Shown here: in pieces, positions 40,770 to 50,208 of the stretch
How the letters are laid out: each line of letters opens with the position of its first letter
Numbering within the stretch: the first letter of the stretch is position 1
NCBI RefSeq assembly: GCF_900101765.1
Contig: NZ_LT627735.1
Span: 434,001-498,000 of the forward strand
Direction of reading: 5' to 3'
Length of the DNA: 64,000 nucleotides
From: Nonlabens sp. Hel1_33_55
GTDB lineage: Bacteria; Bacteroidota; Bacteroidia; Flavobacteriales; Flavobacteriaceae
Translations under genes and position numbers: made by a program
The notes under the pieces: generated by a model
Seen by the model: only the letters and a program-made list of their open reading frames with translations
Database searches by the model: none
What the model was told of the DNA's origin: nothing

Positions 40770-42815
40770 ATGAAGGCTTCTAAAAATAAATTGTACCAAC
40801 ATCAAGATCTGGCCATCAGAATATTTTTAGTTCTGTTTTGTACGGCCATCATAGTTTATTTCTTCCCTAAAAGCGATCGTTTTAAATATGACTATGCTCA
40901 AGGTGAGCCATGGGAATATGAAACGCTCTACTCACCGTTCCGGTTTGCAATCATGAAAGATGAGGAAGAACTCGCTGAAGAGAGACTGGAAGTAATTGAA
41001 CAAACTCCTAGGCATTTTTATAGTACCAATGTTGATCAGAACGAGTTGTTAAATAATTATACGGAAAGTCTACAAGCAGGACTATCTGATAGCATTTATA
41101 ATATTTATAACCGTAGGATTTACACTACCGCCAATGAATACCTGTCAAAGCTTTTAAAAAATGGATATCTGGAGGATGTACAGGATCTAAAGGATATTCA
41201 TCCTATTGTATTGAAAACTGGTGATGATGAATTACAACAATTGACTTATGGTGACCTCGTGCTACCAAAAGAACTAAACCAACAAGTTGATGAATTATTT
41301 CAAGATTATCCCGATGAATTTAATGCAGTTCTTACACGCAGGCTTAAAGCGTTAATAGAGCCTAATATTTTTTATGATCAACCCATAACCGATCTTAATA
41401 TCGAGAGTGAGCTTGAGAAAATATTACCTACTCGAGGTTTGATTGCTCAAAATTCCAGAATTATCGCTCAAGGCGAAATTGTAGAAGGCGACAAACTCCA
41501 GATACTTAATACTCTCAACAGTACTTACGAATCGCAAACATGGTCTGACTCCCAATATAACTGGAAATTATTAGGCTACGTGATTCTGGTAGGGATGGCG
41601 CTTACTATGCTTATGTTGTTTATAAAGAAATATAGAACAGAGGTCTACCAGAGTAATAAGAAGCTACTATTTATATACTTCAATATTTGTCTTTTTGCAA
41701 TCCTAACAGCAGCTGTGGTAAAATTAGATGCTGTATTTGTATACATCGTTCCAGTGTGTATGTTACCACTAATAGTGAAAGCATTTTTTGATGCTCGTTT
41801 AGGATTGTTTAGTCATGTGATTATTATTTTCATATTGAGTTTTGTAATTCCATCTAGTGCTGAATATCTGTTTTTACAGATCATGGCTGGTATTGTGACG
41901 ATTTTGTCGGGAAAAGAGATTTATAAGCGAGCGAACTTATTTGTCACCGTTGGTAAAATCGTTTTGGTTTATTTCATCTCTTATTTCGCATTCTATGCTG
42001 TATACCAAGGTGGAATAACTGGTTGGGAATGGGATAGGCTTCTTTATTTTACACTCTGCGGTTTAGCAATGCTATTTGTGTGGCCGTTGATCTATGTATT
42101 TGAAAAGATATTCAATTTGGTAAGTGACGTCTCCTTATTGGAGTTGTCAGATACAAATTCAAAATTACTGAAGGAACTTTCTAATAAAGCTCCTGGAACA
42201 TTTCATCATTCCCTCAATGTTGCAAACATAGCAGAGACGATTGCAAATGAGGTAGGTGCAAACGCCATGCTGGTTAGAGTAGGAGCTTTGTATCATGATA
42301 TTGGTAAGATGGCTAATCCAACTTATTTTACAGAAAATCAGGGTAATGGCATTAATCCTCACGATGATCTTGACCCAGAAGAAAGCGCTCAAATTATTAT
42401 AGATCACGTAATTCACGGAGTAGAAATCGCCAAGAAAAATAATCTCCCAGATAGAATTATAGATTTTATTAGAACGCACCATGGCGATAGTCTAGTTTAT
42501 TACTTTTATAAGAAAGAACAGGCAGATCATCCAGATCTGGATGAAAGCCTATTTAGATATCCTGGCCCACGACCTTATAGCTTAGAAACGGCGATTTTGA
42601 TGATTTCTGATAGTGTAGAAGCCGCTTCTAAAAGTCTTAAGAGTCCTAGTAGTGTGGCTATTGATAAGCTTGTGGAAAGCATTATTACTTCACAGATGAA
42701 TAATGGTCAATATCTTAATGCAGATATAACCTTAAAACAGATCGAGTCCATTAAAACTATCATCAAAAAGAAGCTCGCGAGCATGTATCATCTTCGCATA
42801 GAATATCCTGAGTAA
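40770..42815 (+). CDS. 7TM-HD phosphodiesterase (PgpH-like)
   Basis: Membrane phosphodiesterase of the YqfF/PgpH family; relatives hydrolyse cyclic di-AMP. The 681 residues comprise an N-terminal helix (about 13-30), an extracytoplasmic 7TMR-HDED domain (about 45-265), seven membrane helices (about 268-465) and a cytosolic HD domain. Metal ligands appear in GTFHHSLNVANIAETIANEV (about 471-490), VRVGALYHDIGKM, ENQGNGINPHDDLDPEESAQIIIDHV and IRTHHGDS. Whether this organism makes c-di-AMP is not shown here. Confidence 0.9.
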   Translation: MKASKNKLYQHQDLAIRIFLVLFCTAIIVYFFPKSDRFKYDYAQGEPWEYETLYSPFRFAIMKDEEELAEERLEVIEQTPRHFYSTNVDQNELLNNYTESLQAGLSDSIYNIYNRRIYTTANEYLSKLLKNGYLEDVQDLKDIHPIVLKTGDDELQQLTYGDLVLPKELNQQVDELFQDYPDEFNAVLTRRLKALIEPNIFYDQPITDLNIESELEKILPTRGLIAQNSRIIAQGEIVEGDKLQILNTLNSTYESQTWSDSQYNWKLLGYVILVGMALTMLMLFIKKYRTEVYQSNKKLLFIYFNICLFAILTAAVVKLDAVFVYIVPVCMLPLIVKAFFDARLGLFSHVIIIFILSFVIPSSAEYLFLQIMAGIVTILSGKEIYKRANLFVTVGKIVLVYFISYFAFYAVYQGGITGWEWDRLLYFTLCGLAMLFVWPLIYVFEKIFNLVSDVSLLELSDTNSKLLKELSNKAPGTFHHSLNVANIAETIANEVGANAMLVRVGALYHDIGKMANPTYFTENQGNGINPHDDLDPEESAQIIIDHVIHGVEIAKKNNLPDRIIDFIRTHHGDSLVYYFYKKEQADHPDLDESLFRYPGPRPYSLETAILMISDSVEAASKSLKSPSSVAIDKLVESIITSQMNNGQYLNADITLKQIESIKTIIKKKLASMYHLRIEYPE

Positions 42816-42841
42816 ATTCATTTAAAAAAAGTCAGGATTAC

Positions 42842-42872
42842 TTGGGCAAAATATAAACATACCATACATTTG
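42842..42872 (+). promoter_or_regulatory. Promoter of the tRNA-Ser/tRNA-Pro unit
   Basis: -33 TTG at 42842-42844 and -7 TACATTTG at 42865-42872 with a 20-base gap; tRNA-Ser starts 38 bases after the -7 box. Confidence 0.6.
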
Positions 42873-42909
42873 CATCCGCTTTCAGAAATGGTAGCCGTTC
42901 TTTAAAACT

Positions 42910-42993
42910 GGAGAGGTGCCAGAGTGGTAATGGAGCAGATTGCTAATCTGTCGACGGGTAACCGTCGCCAGGGTTCGAGTCCCTGTCTCTCCG
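42910..42993 (+). tRNA. tRNA-Ser (anticodon GCT)
   Basis: Acceptor GGAGAGG/TCTCTCC, class II long variable arm (TCGACGGGTAACCGTCG region), anticodon loop ATTGCTAAT giving GCT, and T-arm CAGGGTTCGAGTCCCTG. The CCA tail is not encoded. Confidence 0.95.
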
Positions 42994-43035
42994 CAAACGA
43001 ATTAAGTCAGATCCGTAACTGACATAAATAAAAAT

Positions 43036-43110
43036 CGGGGTGTAGCGTAGCCCGGTCATCGCGCCTGCTTTGGGAGCAGGAGGTCGCAGGTTCGAATCCT
43101 GCCACCCCGA
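43036..43110 (+). tRNA. tRNA-Pro (anticodon TGG)
   Basis: Acceptor CGGGGTG/CACCCCG, anticodon stem-loop CTGCTTTGGGAGCAG giving TGG, T-arm GCAGGTTCGAATCCTGC, discriminator A. It lies 42 bases after tRNA-Ser in the same unit. Confidence 0.95.
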
Positions 43111-43135
43111 CGACGATCTAACAAGATCGCATCTT

Positions 43136-43167
43136 TAGCCCATCAAACGTTGTTTGATGGGCTTTTT
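43136..43167 (+). terminator. Terminator of the tRNA unit
   Basis: Stem AGCCCATCAAAC/GTTTGATGGGCT, nearly loop-free, followed by a T-run. Confidence 0.85.
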
Positions 43168-43488
43168 GTTTCTTCCTGTTTTTCTCAGATATGCCTGCAA
43201 ACGGAATCTATAAATTTTATTTTTCGGTTTGATTCATTGAGACTAGGTTTATTCTCATTTTAGCCGGTATTAAGGTTCAAATCGGATAACGGAATCTGAA
43301 CTCTTTAGCACAAAGGTTTAAGAACTAAGTAATGGTTGTAGGATTTGTCCGCTTTCGCGAAAGCGATATCAAATTCACTTATTATTACATCGAGAATGTA
43401 GGTTACACTCGTGGAGGTTTTGTGAAACCTTTCTTTAGAATCATCCATTTAATTTATCAAATTCATAAATTGCAGGGAAACCCAGTAC
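43168..43488. other. 321-base spacer before pdxH
   Basis: Contains one palindrome copy (43350-43365) and presumably the pdxH promoter. An open frame (43332-43526) crosses it and overlaps the pdxH start, but I do not regard it as a gene. Confidence 0.5.
43350..43365. repeat. 16-bp palindrome, exact copy, upstream of pdxH
   Basis: CGCTTTCGCGAAAGCG, 123 bases before the pdxH ATG. Confidence 0.97.
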
Positions 43489-44133
43489 ATGGAACAGAAC
43501 CTGCACGAGTCAAGGAAATCCTATGAGAAGGATGCTTTATTAGAGGAAAATCTCTCGAACGATCCTTTTGAAGTTTTTTCCAAATGGTTTCAAGATGCCG
43601 AAAATGATGATGGAGTAGAAGAGGCTAATGCGATGGGAATCTCGACAATTGGTAGCGATGGATTTCCTAAATCTCGCATCGTTTTACTCAAAGAAATTAA
43701 GGATAACCGATTCATTTTTTATACCAACTACACTTCAGAAAAGGCTGTTTCCATTGCTAATGACAAGCATATCTGCATTCATTTTTTCTGGCCTAGTCTG
43801 GAACGTCAGGTGATTATAAAGGCCATATCCCAAAAGGCATCCCGAGAAAAGTCAGCATCTTATTTTAATTCTAGACCACGTGGTAGCCAGCTGGGAGCTT
43901 GGGCAAGTCATCAAACTAATGTCATAGAATCCCGAGAAGAGCTGGAAAAACAACTTCAAGAAGTGGAAGAGCGATTCAAAGATCAAGATGTACCACTTCC
44001 AGAATTTTGGGGTGGATTTGAGTGTGAACCCGTTTCATTTGAGTACTGGCAAGGACGACCCAACCGTTTGCACGATCGCATTCTTTTTGATAAACTTAAT
44101 GGTGATTGGAATTCTAAAAGACTTCAACCTTAA
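43489..44133 (+). CDS. pdxH: Pyridoxamine 5'-phosphate oxidase
   Basis: FMN enzyme making pyridoxal 5'-phosphate. The 214 residues start MEQNLHESRKSYEKDALLEE and contain STIGSDGFPKSRIVLLKEI (about 50-68), FYTNYTSEKA (FMN phosphate binding), ERQVIIKA, YFNSRPRGSQLGAWASHQ (about 124-141) and the C-terminal FEYWQGRPNRLHDRI. It is the first gene of a four-gene run with sixA, ppk1 and ppx; the TAATG junction with sixA overlaps by one base. Confidence 0.96.
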   Translation: MEQNLHESRKSYEKDALLEENLSNDPFEVFSKWFQDAENDDGVEEANAMGISTIGSDGFPKSRIVLLKEIKDNRFIFYTNYTSEKAVSIANDKHICIHFFWPSLERQVIIKAISQKASREKSASYFNSRPRGSQLGAWASHQTNVIESREELEKQLQEVEERFKDQDVPLPEFWGGFECEPVSFEYWQGRPNRLHDRILFDKLNGDWNSKRLQP

Positions 44134-44618
44134 TGAAAAAATTGATTATCACCAGACACGGGAAATCCAGTTGGGAGTTTGATGTTCGCGATCACGATAG
44201 ACCATTGATCCAAAAAGGAATTGATGATGCACATACTATTGGTAACGCTTTGAAAGAGTTGAATACGAGTCCAGATTTAATCCTATCAAGTACTGCGGCA
44301 AGAGCGTTGCAAACAGCTACTATCATTACAGAATATATTGATTACCAGCTTAAGAAACTTAAATTGACCAGAGACTTATACACTTTCAACTGGAACGAGC
44401 AATTGAAGGTTCTTAAAGATCTTGATAACGATATTGACACCTGTATGATCGTTTCCCACAATCACGGCCTCACTGACCTTGCAGGAATAATAGGCTCTGA
44501 ACGCTTTTCCAATATTCCTACCACAGGTGTAGTTATTATTGAGTTTCCAGTCGATGATTGGTCTCAGATTAATAAAGGTAATACTACATTTCACCTATTT
44601 CCCAAAAACATCCAATGA
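44133..44618 (+). CDS. sixA: SixA-like histidine phosphatase
   Basis: Branch of the histidine-phosphatase superfamily that removes phosphate from phospho-histidine proteins. The 161 residues begin MKKLIITRHGKSSWEF, with the phosphate-accepting His9 in RHG. LILSSTAARALQTA (about 49-62) gives the second Arg and VSHNHGLTDLAG (about 108-119) the second His. Placement between pdxH and ppk1, overlapping ppk1 by four bases, hints at a link with polyphosphate or PEP-dependent phosphorylation; substrate unproven. Confidence 0.88.
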   Translation: MKKLIITRHGKSSWEFDVRDHDRPLIQKGIDDAHTIGNALKELNTSPDLILSSTAARALQTATIITEYIDYQLKKLKLTRDLYTFNWNEQLKVLKDLDNDIDTCMIVSHNHGLTDLAGIIGSERFSNIPTTGVVIIEFPVDDWSQINKGNTTFHLFPKNIQ

Positions 44619-46663
44619 GCAACGAATATTATAATAGAGAATTAAGCTGGCTCAAATTCAATGCTAGAGTATTACAGGAAGCCAACGATCCAACTGTACC
44701 GCTAATTGAGAGATTGAGGTTTCTTGGGATTTTCTCTAATAATCTTGATGAATTTTTCAAAGTACGCTATGCTACCATACAGCGTATTTATCGAGCTGGA
44801 AAAAATGCTACAAAATCACTGGGTGGAATATCTGCCGGTGATTTGTTGAATGAGATCAATGAGGCGGTAATTAAGGATCAAACGTTGAGTTTCCAGATAT
44901 TGAATGATCTGGAGCAGGAACTAGGTAAAGAAAATATCATCATTGTTGATGAACAAGAGATTCTTAAGGAGCATGAAGATTTTATACGACAATACTTCAA
45001 TGAGAAGGTGAGTCCAGCTCTAGGCGTCATCATGATCGATGAGACCACGACATTCCCACCACTACAGGATGGAATGGGATATCTCGCCGTGAGAATGACT
45101 TTTGCCAAGGATAAGATCAAACACGCCTTGATTGAAAAGCCAAAACACTTGAATAGATTTGTGGTGTTACCAGATCTCAATGATGGCAAACAGTATATTA
45201 TTCTGATTGATGATTTGATCAGACACCGCATGCATTATTTATTTAGCATCTTTGAATATCAGCACATACAGGCGCATATGATCAAGGTGACTCTTGATGC
45301 AGAATTAGACATGGATCTTGATCTTAAAAAGAGTCTATTAGAAAAAATCAGGGATAGTGTGTATGATCGCAAGGATGGCGATCCAGTAAGATTTGTATTT
45401 GATAGGGAAATTCATCCAGAGACGATTGATCTTATCATGAGCAAGCTTGATATTGATGATACAGACTCGATCATACCTAGTGGTAGGTACCATAACAGGA
45501 GAGACTATCTTAAGTTCCCAAGTTTAGGCAGGCAAGATTTGCTCTATCAAAAGCAAACCGCACTACCTATTAAAGGAATTGATATCAAAGGATCACTTTT
45601 GAAACGAATCGCACAAAAGGATATTCTTCAATATGCACCATATCACACCTTTGCAAATACTACTAAATTCTTGCGGGAAGCTGCACTGGACCCTAAGGTG
45701 GAAGAGATAAAAATCACTATTTACCGCCTAGCAGAGGTTTCGCAGATTGCTGGTTCTTTAGTGAATGCGGCAAAGAATGGTAAATCAGTAACTGTTTCCA
45801 TAGAGTTGCAGGCCAGGTTTGATGAGCAGGCAAACATCAATTATGCAGAATTGATGCAGGAAGAGGGCATAAAAATGATTTTTGGCGTGCCTGGTTTAAA
45901 AGTTCATTGTAAGGCTTGTATGATAACCAGACGTGAGAACGATAAGCTCATGCGTTATGGTTTTATAAGCACTGGGAATTTCAATGAGGCAACCGCTGGC
46001 ATCTATACAGACTACACACTTTTCACAGCAGATCGTAAAATTTTAAAAGAAGTAGAACGTGTTTTTGAGTTCTTTGAAGTCAATTACAAGCAGCACAAAT
46101 ACAAGCACCTATTAGTTAGTCCCAATTTCCTAAGACCAGGTATAGAGCGATTGGTTCGTCGTGAGATCGCTTTCGCGAAAGCGGGAAAACCAGCAAAAAT
46201 TCGTCTCAAACTCAACTCGTTTTCTGACTACAGCATGATTGACCTATTCTATGAGGCATCACGTGCTGGCGTTAAGATTGAATTGATCGTTCGCGGTATA
46301 TGCTGTATTATTCCTGGCGTGAAAGGTATGAGCGAGAACATAAAAGCCATAAGTATTGTGGACCGCTATTTGGAACATCCACGCGTCTACTACTTTCACA
46401 ATGACGGTGATCCAGCAGTATATATCTCAAGCGCAGACTTTATGCAACGCAATCTAGATAGCCGTGTGGAAATCGCATGTCCTATCTATGACGAGGATAT
46501 TAAAAAAGAAATTCTTGAGACGCTGGATATTTGTTGGAACGATAATGTCAAAGCGCGTGTACTTGATAAAACGCAATCCAATAAATATGTCAAAAACAAC
46601 AAAGCCGAATTAAGATCTCAATATGCCACTTATGAATATTACAAAGCCAAAAATCAAAGCTAA
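44615..46663 (+). CDS. ppk1: Polyphosphate kinase 1
   Basis: Polymerises the ATP gamma-phosphate into polyphosphate. The 682-residue protein starts NREL­SWLKFNARVL-like, with PPK N, head, C1 and C2 domains in order. The autophosphorylated His431 lies in KVHCKACMI and the second active-site His595 in YYFHNDGDP (E. coli H435 and H592 equivalents); STGNFNEATAGIYTDY completes the site. A palindrome copy encodes IAFAKAG at about 518-524, between C1 and C2 elements. It is translationally coupled to sixA and ppx. Confidence 0.96.
   Translation: MSNEYYNRELSWLKFNARVLQEANDPTVPLIERLRFLGIFSNNLDEFFKVRYATIQRIYRAGKNATKSLGGISAGDLLNEINEAVIKDQTLSFQILNDLEQELGKENIIIVDEQEILKEHEDFIRQYFNEKVSPALGVIMIDETTTFPPLQDGMGYLAVRMTFAKDKIKHALIEKPKHLNRFVVLPDLNDGKQYIILIDDLIRHRMHYLFSIFEYQHIQAHMIKVTLDAELDMDLDLKKSLLEKIRDSVYDRKDGDPVRFVFDREIHPETIDLIMSKLDIDDTDSIIPSGRYHNRRDYLKFPSLGRQDLLYQKQTALPIKGIDIKGSLLKRIAQKDILQYAPYHTFANTTKFLREAALDPKVEEIKITIYRLAEVSQIAGSLVNAAKNGKSVTVSIELQARFDEQANINYAELMQEEGIKMIFGVPGLKVHCKACMITRRENDKLMRYGFISTGNFNEATAGIYTDYTLFTADRKILKEVERVFEFFEVNYKQHKYKHLLVSPNFLRPGIERLVRREIAFAKAGKPAKIRLKLNSFSDYSMIDLFYEASRAGVKIELIVRGICCIIPGVKGMSENIKAISIVDRYLEHPRVYYFHNDGDPAVYISSADFMQRNLDSRVEIACPIYDEDIKKEILETLDICWNDNVKARVLDKTQSNKYVKNNKAELRSQYATYEYYKAKNQS
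46168..46183. repeat. 16-bp palindrome, exact copy, inside ppk1
   Basis: CGCTTTCGCGAAAGCG in the AFAKA frame, PPK1 residues about 519-523. Confidence 0.97.
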
Positions 46664-47571
46664 TGGGATTTAAAACTGAGAAATATGCCGCTATTGATAT
46701 AGGTTCCAATGCGATTAGATGTTTGATAGCCACGGTCAATTTATTTGATGATCTAGCTCCAGTTTTCAAAAAAACGAGTTTAGTTCGAGTACCAATCCGT
46801 TTGGGTCAGGATGTTTTTACTAAAGGAGAGATATCTGATTACAACCAGAAGCGTATGGTACAAACAATGAAGGCTTATAAACATTTAATGGATGTTCATG
46901 AGATTTTGGATTATAAGGCTTATGCTACTAGTGCCATGCGTGACGCGACAAATGGAAAAGAGGTGTCTCGTAAAATTAGAAAGGAAGCCGGCATCGATAT
47001 TGAAATCATTGACGGTTCCCACGAGGCTGCCATCATCGCGATGACAGACTTGCATAGCATTATTGATCAGGAAAAAGTTTATTTGTACGTCGACGTTGGT
47101 GGTGGTAGTACAGAATTTACTCTTTTTGCTAACGGTCACGCCGTTGAATCAAAATCCTTCAAAATAGGAACAGTACGTCTCCTAAATGACATGGTAAAAA
47201 GTTCCCTGTGGACCGAAGCAGAAAACTGGGTAAAACAAGTTTGTGAGCCATACAATCGAATTGAACTCATAGGTTCAGGTGGTAATATCAATAACATATT
47301 CAAGAATAGCGGTAAGGCTTATGGCAAGCCATTATCATATTTCTATATGACTAGTTATTATGAAAAGCTACAAAGCTATACTTATGAAGAACGTATCTAT
47401 CATCTAGCGCTTAATCAGGATAGGGCAGACGTTATCATTCCAGCCTGTAGAATCTATTTAAGATCCATGAAATGGAGCGAGGCAAAGAATATTCACGTTC
47501 CTAAAATTGGACTCACTGACGGCATCATTAAATCCATCTATAATTCAAAAACCCAAAATACTGCGCTATAG
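46663..47571 (+). CDS. ppx: Exopolyphosphatase Ppx/GppA family
   Basis: Actin-like ATPase-fold phosphatase degrading polyphosphate or (p)ppGpp-type pentaphosphate. The 302 residues carry KYAAIDIGSNAIRCLIATV (about 6-24), AYATSAMRDATNG (about 87-99), EVIDGSHEAAIIAM-like glutamate region, LYVDVGGGSTEFTLF (about 144-158) and ELIGSGGNINN (phosphate 2). The length is the short two-domain form. It overlaps ppk1 by one base, making a synthesis/degradation pair. Confidence 0.93.
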   Translation: MGFKTEKYAAIDIGSNAIRCLIATVNLFDDLAPVFKKTSLVRVPIRLGQDVFTKGEISDYNQKRMVQTMKAYKHLMDVHEILDYKAYATSAMRDATNGKEVSRKIRKEAGIDIEIIDGSHEAAIIAMTDLHSIIDQEKVYLYVDVGGGSTEFTLFANGHAVESKSFKIGTVRLLNDMVKSSLWTEAENWVKQVCEPYNRIELIGSGGNINNIFKNSGKAYGKPLSYFYMTSYYEKLQSYTYEERIYHLALNQDRADVIIPACRIYLRSMKWSEAKNIHVPKIGLTDGIIKSIYNSKTQNTAL

Positions 47572-47626
47572 GCGATTTTTTAATTACTTTTAAAAATTAT
47601 TACAGAGAACAGACTAAAATAAAAAC

Positions 47627-48199
47627 ATGAAACAATTTTTACCATTCATAATGCTTGCGCTTATATCAAGCACAGCAATAGCTCAATATAGAACTGAAAC
47701 GAAGTTTGGGATACGTTTGGGCGCCAATTATTCTGATCTGGAAACCAATTTGTTAGAAGATCCAGAATCTCGTATCGCACCAGCCGTGATTTTCTTTTCA
47801 GAAATTCCGCTGGGAAACACATTTGCTCTAGTTCCAGAAATTGGCTTTAGCGCACTTGGAGCAAAAGAAGATGAGGTAGAAGGAATCAATGGTAATGATG
47901 ATAGATTAAAAACTAACTACTTGACGGGTGGATTATTAGCTCAAGTCAACATCGCACGTTTCCTATATTTAAATGTAGGTGGACAGCTGGCTTTGAACGT
48001 TTCAGAAAACGATAGAGGTGATTATTACGATGGCGATTATCAGGCAATAGGTGGCTTAGGGATTAAGATAACTAATGGTTTGAGCATTGATGCGAGATAT
48101 GGTTATGGTTTCAATAATGTTTTTGAAGGCGATTTAGGAGCTCAAGGATTTGAGGCAGAAAATCGTTTCTATCAATTGACACTTTCCTACAGAATGTAA
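47627..48199 (+). CDS. Outer-membrane beta-barrel (PorT-like) protein
   Basis: 190-residue protein with signal peptide ending STAIAQ and an eight-strand-type barrel: alternating strands such as TKFGIRLGANYSDLE, FALVPEIGFSALGAK, YLNVGGQLALNVSE and LSIDARYGYGFNNVF, ending in the aromatic-rich FYQLTLSYRM expected of a BAM-recognised C-terminus. It follows ppx by 55 bases. Function unknown; such barrels in Bacteroidota often act as small envelope factors. Confidence 0.85.
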   Translation: MKQFLPFIMLALISSTAIAQYRTETKFGIRLGANYSDLETNLLEDPESRIAPAVIFFSEIPLGNTFALVPEIGFSALGAKEDEVEGINGNDDRLKTNYLTGGLLAQVNIARFLYLNVGGQLALNVSENDRGDYYDGDYQAIGGLGIKITNGLSIDARYGYGFNNVFEGDLGAQGFEAENRFYQLTLSYRM

Positions 48200-48207
48200 G
48201 ATAATAT

Positions 48208-48223
48208 CGCTTTCGCGAAAGCG
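48208..48223. repeat. 16-bp palindrome, exact copy, beside terminator
   Basis: CGCTTTCGCGAAAGCG, eight bases after the barrel-gene stop and eight bases before the terminator stem. Confidence 0.97.
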
Positions 48224-48228
48224 AATAA

Positions 48229-48265
48229 AACAAAAGCCGCATCCATAAGATGCGGCTTTTGTTTT
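48229..48265. terminator. Bidirectional terminator, barrel gene / dnaX
   Basis: Stem CAAAAGCCGCATC/GATGCGGCTTTTG (48231-48243 with 48249-48261) between convergent genes. Confidence 0.87.
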
Positions 48266-48281
48266 GACACTTTTCAAGTTA

Positions 48282-50108
48282 TTAAAACTCTAGATTGAAC
48301 GTCCTGCGTAGTAAATCAACCGCTGGGTTTTTCTCTGCCAACTTATTGAATTTGTCCTGATCTGTATAGATGTATTTCTTGGTTACCGTTTTGTCAACTT
48401 CTATTTCGAAATCAATTAAATAATTGTTCAGTTCCCTTTTGAGATATTCTAAGATTTGGCCTTTATCCTTTTCAAGGTCCTCTTTCATGGAAGCGTTGGG
48501 GAACTTGAGGTGAATTGTAGTTCCTTTCAATCTTGGTTGGTCAATTCCTAAAATACTGGATAAGATAAAGTCGCCTCTTTCTTTGAGATGATCTGCATAT
48601 TTGTTCCATACCATCGTCAATTCTTCCTGAGAGAATTCTTTTTCAGGCAAACGATCAGATGATGTAGTTGCATCTTTCTGATTTTCTAGCATCTCCTTTT
48701 TGCGCTCCATTCCTTGAATAGAGAGTGAGCTCACTCGTTTTTGACCTTTTTGAAGTAGCGCTTTACGTTTTTCGGCTAGCGATATTTGATCCTCACTTGA
48801 AGACGCATCAGTTTTAGATGAGGGTTCAGAGGTTTTGTTTGGAGTAGAAGGTTCCGGAACATCTTCGAGATCTGCGACACTATTCATTGCAGGGACTTTT
48901 GTACTAGTTTCCTGAATGGATTCATCTGATTGCTTTTCTGGTTGTTGGCTATAGTTTGATTTATCAACTACAGGTTCTGCAACTACAGCATTTTCAAAGG
49001 TTTTAGCTGGTAGTATGTACGTTAGAGGCTTTTTTTTTTCGCCAGATTCTGGCAGTAGGATAGAGGCAAGCTGCATCAAACACAACTCAACCAGCAATCG
49101 CTGATTGCGACTGTTGCGATATTTTAAATCTGCATTATTAGTGATTTCAATAGCAGTTTTTAAAAATTCAAGATCTGTTTTCCTGGATTGTTCTAGATAT
49201 TTCTGCTTTGTGGATTCTCCTAACTCCAGTAAAACGATAGTGCGCTCATCTTTGCACACCATCAGATCTCTGAAATGCGAAGCAAGCCCGCTCAAGAAAT
49301 GTTGTCCATCAAAACCTTTGACCATAATCTGATCATAGTCAATCAACAATTGCGGAATATTATTCTCCAAAATCAGCGAAGTCATGCTGAAATAAGTATC
49401 CCGATCCAAAACGTTTAAGTTCTCAGTCACAGCCTGAACCGTGAGATCCTTCCCTGAAAAACTAACGACTCTATCAAATATGGAAAGTGAATCTCGCAAT
49501 GCACCATCTGCCTTCTGGGCAATGATCTGCAGTGCTTCTTCATCTGCATCAATACCTTCCTTGATAGCAATCTTTTTAAGATGCTCACGCATGTCGCTTA
49601 CAGTAATTCTTTTAAAATCAAAGATTTGACAGCGCGATAGAATGGTCGGTATGATCTTGTGTTTTTCTGTGGTAGCAAGAATAAAAATTGCATGCGCTGG
49701 TGGCTCTTCAAGAGTCTTTAAAAAAGCATTAAAAGCGGCAGATGAAAGCATGTGAACCTCATCAATAATATAAATCTTGTATTTACCTACTTGTGGCGGT
49801 ATGCGCACTTGTGCGATAAGTTCTCTTATCCCATCAACGCTATTGTTGGAAGCAGCATCCAGCTCAAAAATATTGAATGCAAAATCTTCATTTGCATCAT
49901 ACTCAACATTATGCTGGTTGATCTTTTTGGCAAGGATACGTGCACAAGTCGTTTTTCCAACACCGCGAGGACCTGTAAATAGAAGTGCCTGCGCTAGGTG
50001 ATTGCTCTCAATCGCATTCTCCAAAGTTTTGGTAATAGCAGATTGACCCACAACATCCTCAAAGGTTTCAGGTCTATATTTTCTGGCAGATACTATGAAA
50101 GGTTCCAT
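48282..50108 (-). CDS. dnaX: DNA polymerase III gamma/tau subunit
   Basis: Clamp-loader motor, 608 residues from MEPFIVSARKYRPETFEDVV; the frame extends 11 codons beyond but this is the family start. Walker A is GPRGVGKT (46-53), followed by LDAASNNSVDGIREL (about 83-97), IIDEVHMLS and the SRC motif in TILSRCQIFDF. The four cysteines of the usual zinc module are absent (KINQHNVEYDANEDFAFNIF instead). A Ser/Glu-rich linker (about 370-480) precedes the tau-type C-terminus. I did not see an obvious slippery A-run for frameshifting. Confidence 0.95.
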   Translation of the reverse strand: MEPFIVSARKYRPETFEDVVGQSAITKTLENAIESNHLAQALLFTGPRGVGKTTCARILAKKINQHNVEYDANEDFAFNIFELDAASNNSVDGIRELIAQVRIPPQVGKYKIYIIDEVHMLSSAAFNAFLKTLEEPPAHAIFILATTEKHKIIPTILSRCQIFDFKRITVSDMREHLKKIAIKEGIDADEEALQIIAQKADGALRDSLSIFDRVVSFSGKDLTVQAVTENLNVLDRDTYFSMTSLILENNIPQLLIDYDQIMVKGFDGQHFLSGLASHFRDLMVCKDERTIVLLELGESTKQKYLEQSRKTDLEFLKTAIEITNNADLKYRNSRNQRLLVELCLMQLASILLPESGEKKKPLTYILPAKTFENAVVAEPVVDKSNYSQQPEKQSDESIQETSTKVPAMNSVADLEDVPEPSTPNKTSEPSSKTDASSSEDQISLAEKRKALLQKGQKRVSSLSIQGMERKKEMLENQKDATTSSDRLPEKEFSQEELTMVWNKYADHLKERGDFILSSILGIDQPRLKGTTIHLKFPNASMKEDLEKDKGQILEYLKRELNNYLIDFEIEVDKTVTKKYIYTDQDKFNKLAEKNPAVDLLRRTFNLEF

Positions 50109-50199
50109 GGGTTTCAAAGATAAAATGATGTACCTCTTCATCCTTCATTGACGCCTGTTGTTTTTGCCCTAATTATTAACAGGCATCACATAATTCGGT

Positions 50200-50207
50200 T
50201 AGTTTTG
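50200..50207 (+). promoter_or_regulatory. -7 box of rnpB
   Basis: TAGTTTTG (TAnnTTTG), ending two bases before the inferred 5' end region of the RNase P RNA. Confidence 0.55.
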
Positions 50208-50208
50208 C

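Noticed and set aside
43332..43526. 64-codon ORF crossing the palindrome and the pdxH start
   Set aside because: It overlaps the well-supported pdxH start in another frame, has no recognisable protein pattern beyond the palindrome-encoded RFRES, and no family similarity I can name.
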